NCBI RefSeq assembly: GCF_001956855.1 | Contig: NZ_MTHD01000002.1 | Location: forward strand, 1 to 64,000 | From: Azonexus hydrophilus | GTDB taxonomy: Bacteria; Pseudomonadota; Gammaproteobacteria; Burkholderiales; Rhodocyclaceae | Reading direction: 5' to 3' | DNA: 64,000 bases | In this document: positions 55,089 through 63,399 of the stretch, in pieces | Position numbering within the stretch: the stretch's first letter is position 1 | How the letters are laid out: each line of letters begins with the position of its first letter | Notes under the pieces: model-generated | The model's database searches: none | The model's input: only the letters and a program-made list of their open reading frames with translations | What the model was told of the DNA's origin: nothing | Made by a program: the position numbers and the translations under genes

Positions 55089-56495
55089 ATGAACCAGCGT
55101 CCGAACAAGCCCAGAAATACTGATCCCTCCCTCGATATGCTGCGGGTGCCTCCGCATTCCATCGAAGCGGAGCAATCGGTGCTTGGCGGCTTGCTGCTGG
55201 ACAATCAGGCCTGGGACCGGATCGGCGATCAGGTAGCCGAGACGGATTTCTATCGTGATGAGCACCGGCGAATCTTTCGTCAAATCCGCAATCTGCTGGA
55301 AAAGGCCAAACCGGCCGACGTCGTCACTGTTGCCGAAGCACTGGATGCGGCAGGGGAGGGCGATCAGACCGGCGGTCTGGCCTATCTTGGTGAACTCGCG
55401 GCGAATACGCCATCGGCGGCCAATATCCGCCGTTATGCGGAAATCGTCCGGGAGCGAGCCGTGCTTCGCCAACTGGTGGCGACGGCAGATGAAATTGCTT
55501 CCGATGCCCTGAATCCATTGGGGCGTGACGCGGCCTCGTTGCTTGACGAAGCCGAGTCGAAAATCTTCAAGATTGCTGAAGCGGGTGCCGGGCATGCCGA
55601 GGGCTTCGTTCATATCAATCCGCTGTTGACCCAGGTGGTCGAGCGTATTCAGGAGCTGCACGACCGGGACAATCCCTCTGACATCACCGGGGTGCCGACA
55701 GGTTTTGTCGACCTGGATCAGAAAACCTCAGGTTTCCAGCCGGGAGATTTGATTATCGTGGCCGGTCGCCCATCGATGGGGAAGACTGCATTCGCGCTGA
55801 ACATCGCTGAAAACGTGGCTGTCGATACCGGCTTGCCGGTCGGTGTGTTTTCCATGGAAATGGGTGGTGCCCAGCTGGCCATGCGTATGCTTGCGTCAAT
55901 TGGTCGTTTGAACTCGCAGAGCTTGCGGACGGGGCGGATGTCGGATGACGAATGGTCCCGGCTGTCGTTCGCGCTCGGCAAACTACATGAAGCACCGATC
56001 TATATCGATGAGACAGGTGGCCTGAGCCCGGCCAACCTGCGCGCCCGGGCGCGCCGCCTGGCCCGCCAGTACGGCGGCAAACTCGGCCTGCTGGTCATCG
56101 ACTACATCCAGTTGATGAGTGGTAACAAGCAGGGCGAAAACCGGGCGACTGAAGTTTCCGAAATCTCCCGCTCGATCAAGTCGCTGGCCAAGGAACTGCA
56201 GGTGCCCATCGTTGCGCTCTCGCAGTTGTCGCGAAAGGTTGAAGAACGTACCGACAAGCGCCCGATGATGTCCGACTTGCGCGAATCAGGTGCTATCGAG
56301 CAGGATGCCGACGTGATCCTGATGATGTACCGCGATGAATATTACAAGCCGGACACGCCAGACAAGGGTATGGCAGAAGTCATCATCGGCAAGCAGCGTA
56401 ATGGTCCGACCGGCACCGTACGCCTCGCCTTCCTGGGCGAATACACGCGATTTGAAAACCTCGCGTCGGGCGGTTTCCAGGACGCAAGAGATTAA
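55089..56495 (+). CDS. dnaB: Replicative DNA helicase DnaB
   Basis: The 468-residue hexameric 5'-3' helicase of the replisome. The N-terminal domain (LRVPPHSIEAEQSVLGGLLLDN; key HSIEAEQSVLGGLL) is joined by a linker to the RecA-like motor. Walker A GRPSMGKTAFALN is near residue 225, Walker B LLVIDYIQLMSG follows, then LSQLSRKVEERTDKRP with the arginine finger region. No intein is present. The ATG is only 60 nt after the rplI stop. It converges on the transglutaminase-like gene. Confidence 0.98.
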   Translation: MNQRPNKPRNTDPSLDMLRVPPHSIEAEQSVLGGLLLDNQAWDRIGDQVAETDFYRDEHRRIFRQIRNLLEKAKPADVVTVAEALDAAGEGDQTGGLAYLGELAANTPSAANIRRYAEIVRERAVLRQLVATADEIASDALNPLGRDAASLLDEAESKIFKIAEAGAGHAEGFVHINPLLTQVVERIQELHDRDNPSDITGVPTGFVDLDQKTSGFQPGDLIIVAGRPSMGKTAFALNIAENVAVDTGLPVGVFSMEMGGAQLAMRMLASIGRLNSQSLRTGRMSDDEWSRLSFALGKLHEAPIYIDETGGLSPANLRARARRLARQYGGKLGLLVIDYIQLMSGNKQGENRATEVSEISRSIKSLAKELQVPIVALSQLSRKVEERTDKRPMMSDLRESGAIEQDADVILMMYRDEYYKPDTPDKGMAEVIIGKQRNGPTGTVRLAFLGEYTRFENLASGGFQDARD

Positions 56496-56506
56496 TTCTG
56501 GGCGGA

Positions 56507-57760
56507 TTAAAGTTCGACTTGGCGTGCGCTGATCGAATAGGCCATTTTTGCCGGGTGCGCTTCATTGACCCGCTGACCATTGAGATACAGTTCGGGCATG
56601 ACGAAAAAAGGCAGGCGGTCGGGGTGCTCCGGTAGCCGCAGGTCAGTGCCGACATGGAAGGCCGTCCAGTTCATCTCCCAGACACCGAAGAGAATCCGTT
56701 TCAGCGAAGTGAGCCGGCTGTCGTGCTCCGGAATGGCCTCGTAGGCTGCGGCGCGGCGGACATCGCTGGGATCTACGGGAATCCAGCCGTAGCCGGGTAG
56801 GTAGAATTCGGCCCGGACATGCTGGCCCTGGGTTGCATCGTCGCTGCGCAGACCCAGACTGCGGAAGAGCCGGGAGCGGCCAATGCGAAGGCCGTAGACA
56901 CAGCGTGCGGGAATGCCGATGCTGCGGCACACCGAGACGAAGAGGCCGTTGATGTCGGCCGAACGCCCGCCATACTGTCCGGAGATCAGCTGCTGATGAA
57001 TATTTCCGCTGCCGCAACCTGGCAGTGAGGGATCGTAGATCGTGTTTTCACAGATCCAGTCGTAAATGGCCTTGACCTGTGCGACCGGGTCCTTGATGCG
57101 GCCGACGATGCGTTCGCCCAACTGCTTTGCCAGTCCATCATTGGGAATCAAGCTTGTTGCCTGCAGGTTGCGGCGCAGGATGTCGTCCCGATCAGGGGCG
57201 ATGCTGCGCCGTGTAACGTCGAAATGGCGGTCTGCGATGCTGACATGTGTGACCAGGCGCAGGCTGGCGTTGGCGGCGTCAGGCCATTCGCATTGCAGCA
57301 ATTCAAGCGCTCCGTCCGGTTGGCGCAAGATACCAGCACGGCTGGGGTTGCCCTGCCAAGTGTGCCCTAGCGTGCGCTGGTAAATGCTTTCCTGGCTGCT
57401 CGGTAGCGGCAGCCAGAATCGTGCAGCTTGTCCGGAGGATTTCAACGTCACAGTGGTGACGATTTCGTAGGTACGCCAATCACCGGGCAATTCCTGGGCT
57501 CTAACCGGTGGCAGGCGGGAGGTGGATGTGCCCTCGGGTGGGCTGTCGATCAGTGGCGTGTTAGCGCTATGCACGGGGGCTCTGGAGGCCTGGGTGCTGG
57601 TGTTGCGATTATTGCGGGCGGCCTGGGTGGTTTTTTTCTTTTTCGGCTTGGCTGCGGTCTTTTTCTTGGTAGTACTCGCCTTTTTTGCCGGGGCAGCCGA
57701 AGCTTCCGTGGCAAAAAGAGAAAAAAGGGCAGACGCGGCAAGAAAATCTCTGCGTTTCAA
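56507..57760 (-). CDS. Transglutaminase-like protein with Ser at the catalytic Cys position
   Basis: A 417-residue exported protein. A Tat-like signal (MKRRDFLAASALFSLFATEASA) is followed by a Lys/Thr-rich low-complexity stretch (26-50) and a linker. The transglutaminase-like domain (about 95-390) follows. The family motif that normally reads GGKCADxNALF appears as GGRSADINGLF, so the nucleophile Cys is Ser267; His314 (QGQHVRAEFYLPGYGW) and Asp330 (PVDPSDV) are present. Cys278 and Cys287 lie close. It may be inactive, use Ser, or bind rather than process peptides. It converges on dnaB (11 nt). Confidence 0.8.
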   Translation of the reverse strand: MKRRDFLAASALFSLFATEASAAPAKKASTTKKKTAAKPKKKKTTQAARNNRNTSTQASRAPVHSANTPLIDSPPEGTSTSRLPPVRAQELPGDWRTYEIVTTVTLKSSGQAARFWLPLPSSQESIYQRTLGHTWQGNPSRAGILRQPDGALELLQCEWPDAANASLRLVTHVSIADRHFDVTRRSIAPDRDDILRRNLQATSLIPNDGLAKQLGERIVGRIKDPVAQVKAIYDWICENTIYDPSLPGCGSGNIHQQLISGQYGGRSADINGLFVSVCRSIGIPARCVYGLRIGRSRLFRSLGLRSDDATQGQHVRAEFYLPGYGWIPVDPSDVRRAAAYEAIPEHDSRLTSLKRILFGVWEMNWTAFHVGTDLRLPEHPDRLPFFVMPELYLNGQRVNEAHPAKMAYSISARQVEL

Positions 57761-57793
57761 GGCTGTCCTCGGGCAATGATCAGGGATCGAAAT

Positions 57794-57821
57794 GAAAAGG
57801 CCGTGTCCAGGACACGGCCTT
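57794..57821 (-). terminator. Rho-independent terminator of phoH
   Basis: AAGGCCGTGTCC (57797-57808) and GGACACGGCCTT (57810-57821) are complementary; read on the minus strand the hairpin ends in TTTTCATTT. It lies 15 nt after the phoH stop. Confidence 0.85.
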
Positions 57822-57836
57822 GTTAGGTCGAAATGA

Positions 57837-59255
57837 CTATAGCACGTCGGCTGCGTGATCTGCCAGACGCGAGCGTTCGCCTCTTTGTAACGTGATGTGA
57901 CCGGAGTGCGTCCAGCCCTTGAAACGATCGACCACGTAAGTCAGGCCGGAACTGCCTTCGGTCAGGTACGGCGTGTCGATCTGGGCGATATTGCCCAGGC
58001 AGACGACTTTGGTGCCCGGGCCGGCACGGGTGACCAGTGTTTTCATCTGCTTCGGCGTCAGGTTCTGGGCTTCGTCGATGATCAGGTATTTCTTCAGGAA
58101 GGTGCGGCCGCGCATGAAGTTGAGCGACTTGACCTTGATCTTCGAGCGGATGATGTCGTGCGTCGCCGCCTTGCCCCAGTCACCGCCGTAGGGGCTGTTG
58201 TCGTCGGTGTGGGTCAGCACTTCGAGATTGTCTTCGAGTGCCCCCATCCACGGCGCCATCTTTTCTTCCTCGCTGCCCGGCAGGAAGCCGATGTCCTCGC
58301 CGACCGGCACGGTGACCCGGGTCATGATGATCTCGGCGAACTGTTTGCTTTCCAGCGTCTGGGTCAGGCCTGCGGCGAGCGTCAGCAGGGTCTTGCCGGT
58401 ACCGGCCTGGCCGAGCAGGGTGACGAAGTCGATGTCAGGGTTCAGCAGCAGGTTGAGGGCGAAATTCTGCTCGCGGTTGCGGGCGGTGATGCCCCAGACG
58501 GCATTCTTCGGATGCGTGTAGTCGATCAGTGTTTCGAGGACGGCGGTCTTGCCGGCGGTTTCCTTGACGATGGCCGTGAAGCCATCCTTTTCCAGCCAGA
58601 CGAACTCATTGACCAGAAATTGTGGACAAAGCGGGCCGGTAACCTTGTAGTAGGTCTTGCTGTCCTTTTTCCACGACTCCATTCCCTTGCCGTGCTTGTC
58701 CCAGAAATTCTCCGGCAGGGCGCGGGTACCGGAGTAGAGGATGTCGGTATCCTCAAGGACCTTGTCGTTGAAGTAATCTTCGGCAAGCAGGTTGAGCGCG
58801 CGCGACTTGATGCGCATGTTGATGTCTTTCGACACCAGGATGACCGGGCGTTTCGGGAATTTTTTCTGCAGGTGGATGACCACCGACAGGATCTGGTTGT
58901 CGACTTTTGATGTCGGCAGGCCTTGCGGCAGTTCGGCACTGATCGCCTCGGTCTGCAGGTAGAGGCGGCCGCTGGCGAGCTTGCTCGACGGGCCGTAGAG
59001 ATCGATGCCTTCGTCGATGTCGACATCATCATGTGCCAGCATCTCGTCCAGCGTGCGTGATGCCTGACGGGCGTTGCGGGCGATTTCCGACATGCCCTTC
59101 TTGTGATTGTCGAGTTCTTCCAGCGTCATGATCGGCAGGAAGACGTCGTGTTCCTCAAAGCGGTACAGGCAGCTGGGGTCGTGCATCAGGACGTTGGTGT
59201 CGAGCACGAAAATCTTGGTCATCGCGGGCTTCTTGACGGCGGGTTGGCGCGGCAT
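57837..59255 (-). CDS. phoH: PhoH-family protein with PIN domain
   Basis: A 472-residue cytosolic protein. An N-terminal PIN RNase-like domain (TKIFVLDTNVLMHDP, then KDINMRIKSRAL; key acidic D in VLDTNV and KDIN) is fused to a PhoH P-loop ATPase. Its Walker A is GQAGTGKTLLTLAAG and Walker B is YLIIDEAQNLTPKQMKTLVTRAG. This PIN-PhoH arrangement is linked to toxin-like RNA helicase/RNase activity (PhoH2-like). The start may be here (MPRQP) or at MTKIF, 33 nt downstream; neither has a convincing ribosome site. Confidence 0.9.
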   Translation of the reverse strand: MPRQPAVKKPAMTKIFVLDTNVLMHDPSCLYRFEEHDVFLPIMTLEELDNHKKGMSEIARNARQASRTLDEMLAHDDVDIDEGIDLYGPSSKLASGRLYLQTEAISAELPQGLPTSKVDNQILSVVIHLQKKFPKRPVILVSKDINMRIKSRALNLLAEDYFNDKVLEDTDILYSGTRALPENFWDKHGKGMESWKKDSKTYYKVTGPLCPQFLVNEFVWLEKDGFTAIVKETAGKTAVLETLIDYTHPKNAVWGITARNREQNFALNLLLNPDIDFVTLLGQAGTGKTLLTLAAGLTQTLESKQFAEIIMTRVTVPVGEDIGFLPGSEEEKMAPWMGALEDNLEVLTHTDDNSPYGGDWGKAATHDIIRSKIKVKSLNFMRGRTFLKKYLIIDEAQNLTPKQMKTLVTRAGPGTKVVCLGNIAQIDTPYLTEGSSGLTYVVDRFKGWTHSGHITLQRGERSRLADHAADVL

Positions 59256-59291
59256 GTCGGTGGTCTCGGAGATGGTTGGGGGGAACTGCGA

Positions 59292-59747
59292 TCAGAGGGT
59301 CCTGACGTAATCGAGCACTTCCTGGGCGTGGCCCGGCACCTTCAGGCCGCGCCATTCACGGCGCAGGGTGCCGCTGCGGTCGATGACGAAGGTGCTGCGT
59401 TCGATGCCGCGGCATTGCTTGCCGTACATCATCTTCTGCTTGATGACGCCGAACAGGTTGCAGACGGTTTCGTCGGCATCCGAGCCAAGCTCGAACGGGA
59501 AGGCTTGCTTGCTCTTGAAGTTCTCGTGCGCTTTCAGGCTGTCACGGGAAATGCCCAGAATGACCGCGTCGACCGCAAGAAACTCGGTGTGAAGATCGCG
59601 GAAATTCTGTCCTTCGGTGGTGCAGCCCGGCGTGCTGTCCTTGGGGTAGAAATAGATGACCACGATCTTGCCGCCATGCGCTGCCAGATTGAAGGGTTGG
59701 CCGCCGGTGGCGGGAAGGGTGAAGTCGGGAACCTTGGTATCGAGCAT
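59292..59747 (-). CDS. bcp: Peroxiredoxin, BCP/PrxQ type, lacking the usual resolving Cys
   Basis: A 151-residue thiol peroxidase reducing H2O2 and organic peroxides. The peroxidatic Cys42 is in the conserved TPGCTTE motif, with the FYPKDSTPGC context. The Cys five residues later, which resolves the disulfide in typical bacterial Bcp, is replaced by Q47. Cys96 and Cys112 are the remaining candidates, or the enzyme acts as 1-Cys. It lies 36 nt upstream of phoH. One GTCGACCGCA copy lies at 59568. Confidence 0.9.
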   Translation of the reverse strand: MLDTKVPDFTLPATGGQPFNLAAHGGKIVVIYFYPKDSTPGCTTEGQNFRDLHTEFLAVDAVILGISRDSLKAHENFKSKQAFPFELGSDADETVCNLFGVIKQKMMYGKQCRGIERSTFVIDRSGTLRREWRGLKVPGHAQEVLDYVRTL

Positions 59748-59826
59748 GTTGCCTTCCTGTGATGGGTTTCAGGGCATTTTGTTCGGAGGTCGCTAGCCCG
59801 GTCAAGCCTTTGTTAAACTCCCGTCC

Positions 59827-61974
59827 ATGGGAAAACTCTTTGCCTGTTTGTTGCTCTGTACTTGCCTTGCTGCGTGCGGCGAGTCGTGGAATGCACCGTA
59901 TCCCGCCGGGGACGCCAGCCGTGACATTCTCTACACGGCCTTTACCGACCGTCCGAAGCATCTTGATCCGGCGCAGTCCTATACCGAAGATGAAGCCACC
60001 TTCACGGCCCAGATTTACGAGCCACCGCTGCAGTACCACTATCTCAAGCGGCCTTATGAACTGCTTCCGGCAACGGTCGACGCCCTGCCGCATCCGCGTT
60101 ATTTCGCGGCGGACGGGCGCCAGCTGGCCGATGACTCGCCAGCCGAGAGCATTGCCGAGAGCGTCTACGAACTGACCCTGCGGCCGGGCATCCGTTATCA
60201 GCCGCATCCCGCCTTTGCCCTCGATGCGTACGGTCAACCGCTGTATCTGGGCAAAAATGCTGCCATCGGACGACAGCGCATTGCCGATTTTCCAGAAACT
60301 GGAACGCGCGAGCTGACCGCCGACGACTATATCTATCAGCTCAAGCGCCTGGCGCATCCGCGCCTGCACTCGCCGATTTACGGCATGATGGCCGAGAAGA
60401 TCGTCGGTTTGAAAGAGCTTGGTGACAGCCTGCGCGGTGCTGCCAAGGAGGTGCCGGACGAGGGGTGGATCGATCTCGACCGCCATCCGCTTGCCGGCGT
60501 CGAACGCGTCGATGCCCGGACCTGGCGCATCCGCATCCGCGGCAAGTATCCGCAGTTCGCTTACTGGCTGGCGATGCCCTTCTTCGCGCCGGTGCCGCGC
60601 GAGGTTGACCGCTTCTTTGCCCAGCCGGGGATGCGCGAAAAGAACCTGACGCTCGACTGGTGGCCGGTCGGCACCGGTCCCTACATGCTGACCGAGAACG
60701 ACCCGAACCGGCGCATGGTGCTGACCCGCAATCCGAATTTCCGTGGCGAGACCTATCCCTGCGAAGGTGAAGCCGGTGATGCCGAGGCCGGCCTGCTGGT
60801 CGACTGCGGCAAGCCGTTGCCGTTCATCGAGCAGGCGGTGTTCACCCGCGAGAAGGAAGCGATTCCGTACTGGAACAAGTTCCTGCAAGGCTACTACGAC
60901 GCCTCTGGCATTTCTTCCGACAGCTTTGACCAGGCCGTACGCGTCAATGTTGGCGGTGACGTCGCCCTGTCCGACGAGATGCGCGACAAGGGCATCGAAT
61001 TGTTGACCTCGGTGCGGACCTCGACCTTCTACATGGGCTTCAACATGCAGGACGGCGTCGTCGGCGGGCTGGCGGAGCGCCGCGCCAAGCTGCGCCAGGC
61101 GGTATCGATTGCGCTGGATCAGGAAGAGTTCATTTCGATCTTCCAGAACGGCCGCGGCATCGCCGCGCAGGGGCCGATTCCGCCCGGTATTTTCGGCTAT
61201 GAAGAAGGCGAGGCCGGGATCAATCGCGTTGTTTACGACTGGATCGACGGCAAACCGGTACGCAAACCGGTCGAAGTGGCGCGGCAACTGCTCGCCGAGG
61301 CGGGTTATCCGAATGGGCGCGATGCGAAAACCGGCGAGCCGCTGGTGCTCAATCTCGATACCACCGCCGGTGGCATGGGCGACAAGTCGCGTCTCGACTG
61401 GCTGACACGTCAGTTTGCCAAGATCGATGTGCAACTGGTGGTCCGCACGACCGACTTCAACCGCTTTCAGGACAAGCTGCGCAAGGGTGCCTTCCAGCTT
61501 TTCTACCTTGGCTGGAACGCCGATTATCCCGATCCGGAGAATTTCCTGTTTCTGCTGCATGGGCCGGAAGGCCGGCTGCAAGGTGGCGCCAATTCGGCCA
61601 ATTATGACAATCCGGAGTACGACCGGCTGTTCCTGCAGATGAAGCACATGGAGAACACGCGGGAGCGCCTGCGCATCGTCCGGCAGATGAACGACATCCT
61701 GCGCCACGATGCGCCCTGGGTCTTTGGCCTGCACCCCAAGAGCTACACGCTGACGCATCGCTGGTTGAAGAACCGCAAACCGAACGATGTTGGCAACAAC
61801 ACCCTGAAATACCAGCGGATCGACGCTGCCGAGCGGGCGCAGGCAAGGTCCGCGTGGAATGCCCCGGTGTTGTGGCCGGTGCTGGTCGGACTGGCGCTTG
61901 TCGTGCTGGCCGGCGTACCGGCCGTGCTCGGTTACCGGCGGCGGGAGCGGGCGGCGGTCAGCGGGGAGCGCTGA
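59827..61974 (+). CDS. Family 5 peptide-type substrate-binding lipoprotein with C-terminal membrane helix
   Basis: A 715-residue SBP_bac_5 protein. The lipoprotein signal ends LAAC with Cys17. The large ligand-binding domain covers about 30-670 (ILYTAFTDRPKHLDPAQSYTEDE, WPVGTGPYMLTENDPNRRMVLTRNPNF and LFYLGWNADYPDPENFLFLLHGPEG are typical; only parts here). Uniquely, a hydrophobic helix with a basic end (about 681-701, then RRRERAA) closes the protein, so both ends may be membrane-anchored. No permease or ATPase genes follow. It may work with a distant transporter or act as a binding/sensor protein. The 3' end overlaps gph by 17 nt. Confidence 0.85.
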   Translation: MGKLFACLLLCTCLAACGESWNAPYPAGDASRDILYTAFTDRPKHLDPAQSYTEDEATFTAQIYEPPLQYHYLKRPYELLPATVDALPHPRYFAADGRQLADDSPAESIAESVYELTLRPGIRYQPHPAFALDAYGQPLYLGKNAAIGRQRIADFPETGTRELTADDYIYQLKRLAHPRLHSPIYGMMAEKIVGLKELGDSLRGAAKEVPDEGWIDLDRHPLAGVERVDARTWRIRIRGKYPQFAYWLAMPFFAPVPREVDRFFAQPGMREKNLTLDWWPVGTGPYMLTENDPNRRMVLTRNPNFRGETYPCEGEAGDAEAGLLVDCGKPLPFIEQAVFTREKEAIPYWNKFLQGYYDASGISSDSFDQAVRVNVGGDVALSDEMRDKGIELLTSVRTSTFYMGFNMQDGVVGGLAERRAKLRQAVSIALDQEEFISIFQNGRGIAAQGPIPPGIFGYEEGEAGINRVVYDWIDGKPVRKPVEVARQLLAEAGYPNGRDAKTGEPLVLNLDTTAGGMGDKSRLDWLTRQFAKIDVQLVVRTTDFNRFQDKLRKGAFQLFYLGWNADYPDPENFLFLLHGPEGRLQGGANSANYDNPEYDRLFLQMKHMENTRERLRIVRQMNDILRHDAPWVFGLHPKSYTLTHRWLKNRKPNDVGNNTLKYQRIDAAERAQARSAWNAPVLWPVLVGLALVVLAGVPAVLGYRRRERAAVSGER

Positions 61975-62638
61975 TCGTCCGGCAGGCAGCCAGCGACCAT
62001 GCGGCCAGGGCTTGCGGATGGTCCACGATGATGTCGGCACCCCATGCCTCAACAGGACCGCTGTCGCCAAAATAGCCCCAGCGCACGGCAGCTGTCCTGC
62101 ATCCCGCGGCCCGCCCGGCAACGATATCGCGGCGGTCGTCGCCAACATAAACGCTGTGTGCAGGATCAACGCCCAGCAGTTCGCAGGCGTGCACTACCGG
62201 CAATGGCGACGGCTTGGCTTCGGCCGTCGTATCGCCACTGACCACGCAGGGTGTGCGCGGGGCGAGGTTGAGCAGGCGGACCAGCGGGTCGGTGAAGCGC
62301 ATCCGCTTGTTGGTGACGATGCCCCAGCGCAATCCGGCAGCATCGAGGGTGTCGAGCAAGTCCGCGATGCCATCGAAAAGACGGCTGTCGACGCACAGTC
62401 GCGTTTCATAGATGTCGAGAAAACGCGCAGCCAGGCGTTCATAATCCGGATGCTGCGGTGTCATGCCGAAACCGGCACCGAGCATGCCGCGCACGCCTTG
62501 CGAGGTATAAGGGCGCAGGTGTGCGAACGATTGTTGCGGTCGACCTTCCTGTGCGAGCAAAAAATTGACGCTGGCCGCGAGATCCGGTGCGGTATCGGCC
62601 AGCGTGCCGTCGAGGTCGAATAGAACGGCCTCAAGCAT
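61958..62638 (-). CDS. gph: Phosphoglycolate phosphatase
   Basis: A 226-residue HAD-superfamily hydrolase. The DxDGTL motif ([16 protein letters not shown]; Asp nucleophile at residue 8), motif II VTNK, motif III KPSPLPV and motif [10 protein letters not shown] are all present. It dephosphorylates 2-phosphoglycolate from DNA-repair or photorespiratory-like sources. Its start overlaps the ubiG stop by 8 nt, forming the ubiG-gph operon common in proteobacteria. A TGCGGTCGAC copy lies at 62535. Confidence 0.94.
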   Translation of the reverse strand: MLEAVLFDLDGTLADTAPDLAASVNFLLAQEGRPQQSFAHLRPYTSQGVRGMLGAGFGMTPQHPDYERLAARFLDIYETRLCVDSRLFDGIADLLDTLDAAGLRWGIVTNKRMRFTDPLVRLLNLAPRTPCVVSGDTTAEAKPSPLPVVHACELLGVDPAHSVYVGDDRRDIVAGRAAGCRTAAVRWGYFGDSGPVEAWGADIIVDHPQALAAWSLAACRTISAPR

Positions 62639-63329
62639 TCCTGACGGCGCGCATCAGGTAATTGACGCTGGTGTCGCGGCCGAGGCTGTATTCCTTGGTG
62701 AGCGGGTTGTAACTCATGCCGATTACTTCGGCCGGCTCCAGATTGCCCATCTTGGCCCAGCGTGACAGTTCGGAAGGTTTGATGAACTTGGCGTAGTCAT
62801 GCGTCCCCTTGGGCAGCATTTGCAGGACGTATTCCGCACCGATGATTGCGAACAGGTAGGACTTCGGATTGCGGTTCAGTGTCGAGAAAAACACCGTGCC
62901 ACCGGGTTTGACCAGGCGGGCGCAAGCGGTGATCGTGCTGGAGGGATTCGGCACATGTTCCAGCATCTCCATGCAGGTCACGGCGTCGAAACTCCCCGGC
63001 ATTTCGTCGGCCAACTCTTCGACCGCGATTTTCCGGTAATCGACCTTGTGTCCACTTTCCAGCAGATGCAGCCTGGCGACACCGAGCGGCTTCTCGGACA
63101 GATCGATGCCGGTCACTTCGGCACCGAGCGCTGCCATGCCTTCGGACAGCAACCCGCCACCGCAGCCGACGTCGAGGACGCGCTTGCCGCGCAGCGGTAA
63201 GGCGCTGTTGATCCAGCCCAGGCGCAGCGGATTGATCTCGTGCAGCGGCTTGAATTCGCTGTTGGGGTCCCACCAGCGGTGGGCAAGGTCACCAAATTTT
63301 GCCAGTTCGGCGGGGTCGGCGTTGATCAT
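62631..63329 (-). CDS. ubiG: Ubiquinone biosynthesis O-methyltransferase UbiG
   Basis: A 232-residue SAM-dependent O-methyltransferase acting twice in ubiquinone synthesis. It starts [36 protein letters not shown] (key [11 protein letters not shown]). The SAM site is [16 protein letters not shown], with [10 protein letters not shown] and a [18 protein letters not shown] C-terminus. The start was set at the family N-terminus. The longest frame includes 33 codons that overlap the terminator of the ompA gene. Confidence 0.97.
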   Translation of the reverse strand: MINADPAELAKFGDLAHRWWDPNSEFKPLHEINPLRLGWINSALPLRGKRVLDVGCGGGLLSEGMAALGAEVTGIDLSEKPLGVARLHLLESGHKVDYRKIAVEELADEMPGSFDAVTCMEMLEHVPNPSSTITACARLVKPGGTVFFSTLNRNPKSYLFAIIGAEYVLQMLPKGTHDYAKFIKPSELSRWAKMGNLEPAEVIGMSYNPLTKEYSLGRDTSVNYLMRAVRNA

Positions 63330-63350
63330 GGCTCGATTCGCAAGGTAGAA

Positions 63351-63380
63351 AAAGAAAAAGCCCTGCCGAGGCAGGGCTTT
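63351..63380 (-). terminator. Rho-independent terminator of the OmpA-family gene
   Basis: AAAGCCCTGC (63357-63366) pairs with GCAGGGCTTT (63371-63380) around a 4-nt loop. On the minus strand the hairpin ends in TTTTTCTTTTTC. It lies 20 nt after the OmpA-family stop and overlaps the ubiG leader region. Confidence 0.9.
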
Positions 63381-63399
63381 GCATTGTAGCAGCGGCAGA

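Noticed and set aside
56335..56655. Small minus- and plus-strand frames at the dnaB end
   Set aside because: They lie inside dnaB or the convergent gene and have no ribosome site or family.
59542..62169. Long minus-strand open frame of 875 codons opposite the substrate-binding protein gene
   Set aside because: It is antisense to two clearly recognised genes, has no recognisable domain, and arises from GC-rich third positions.
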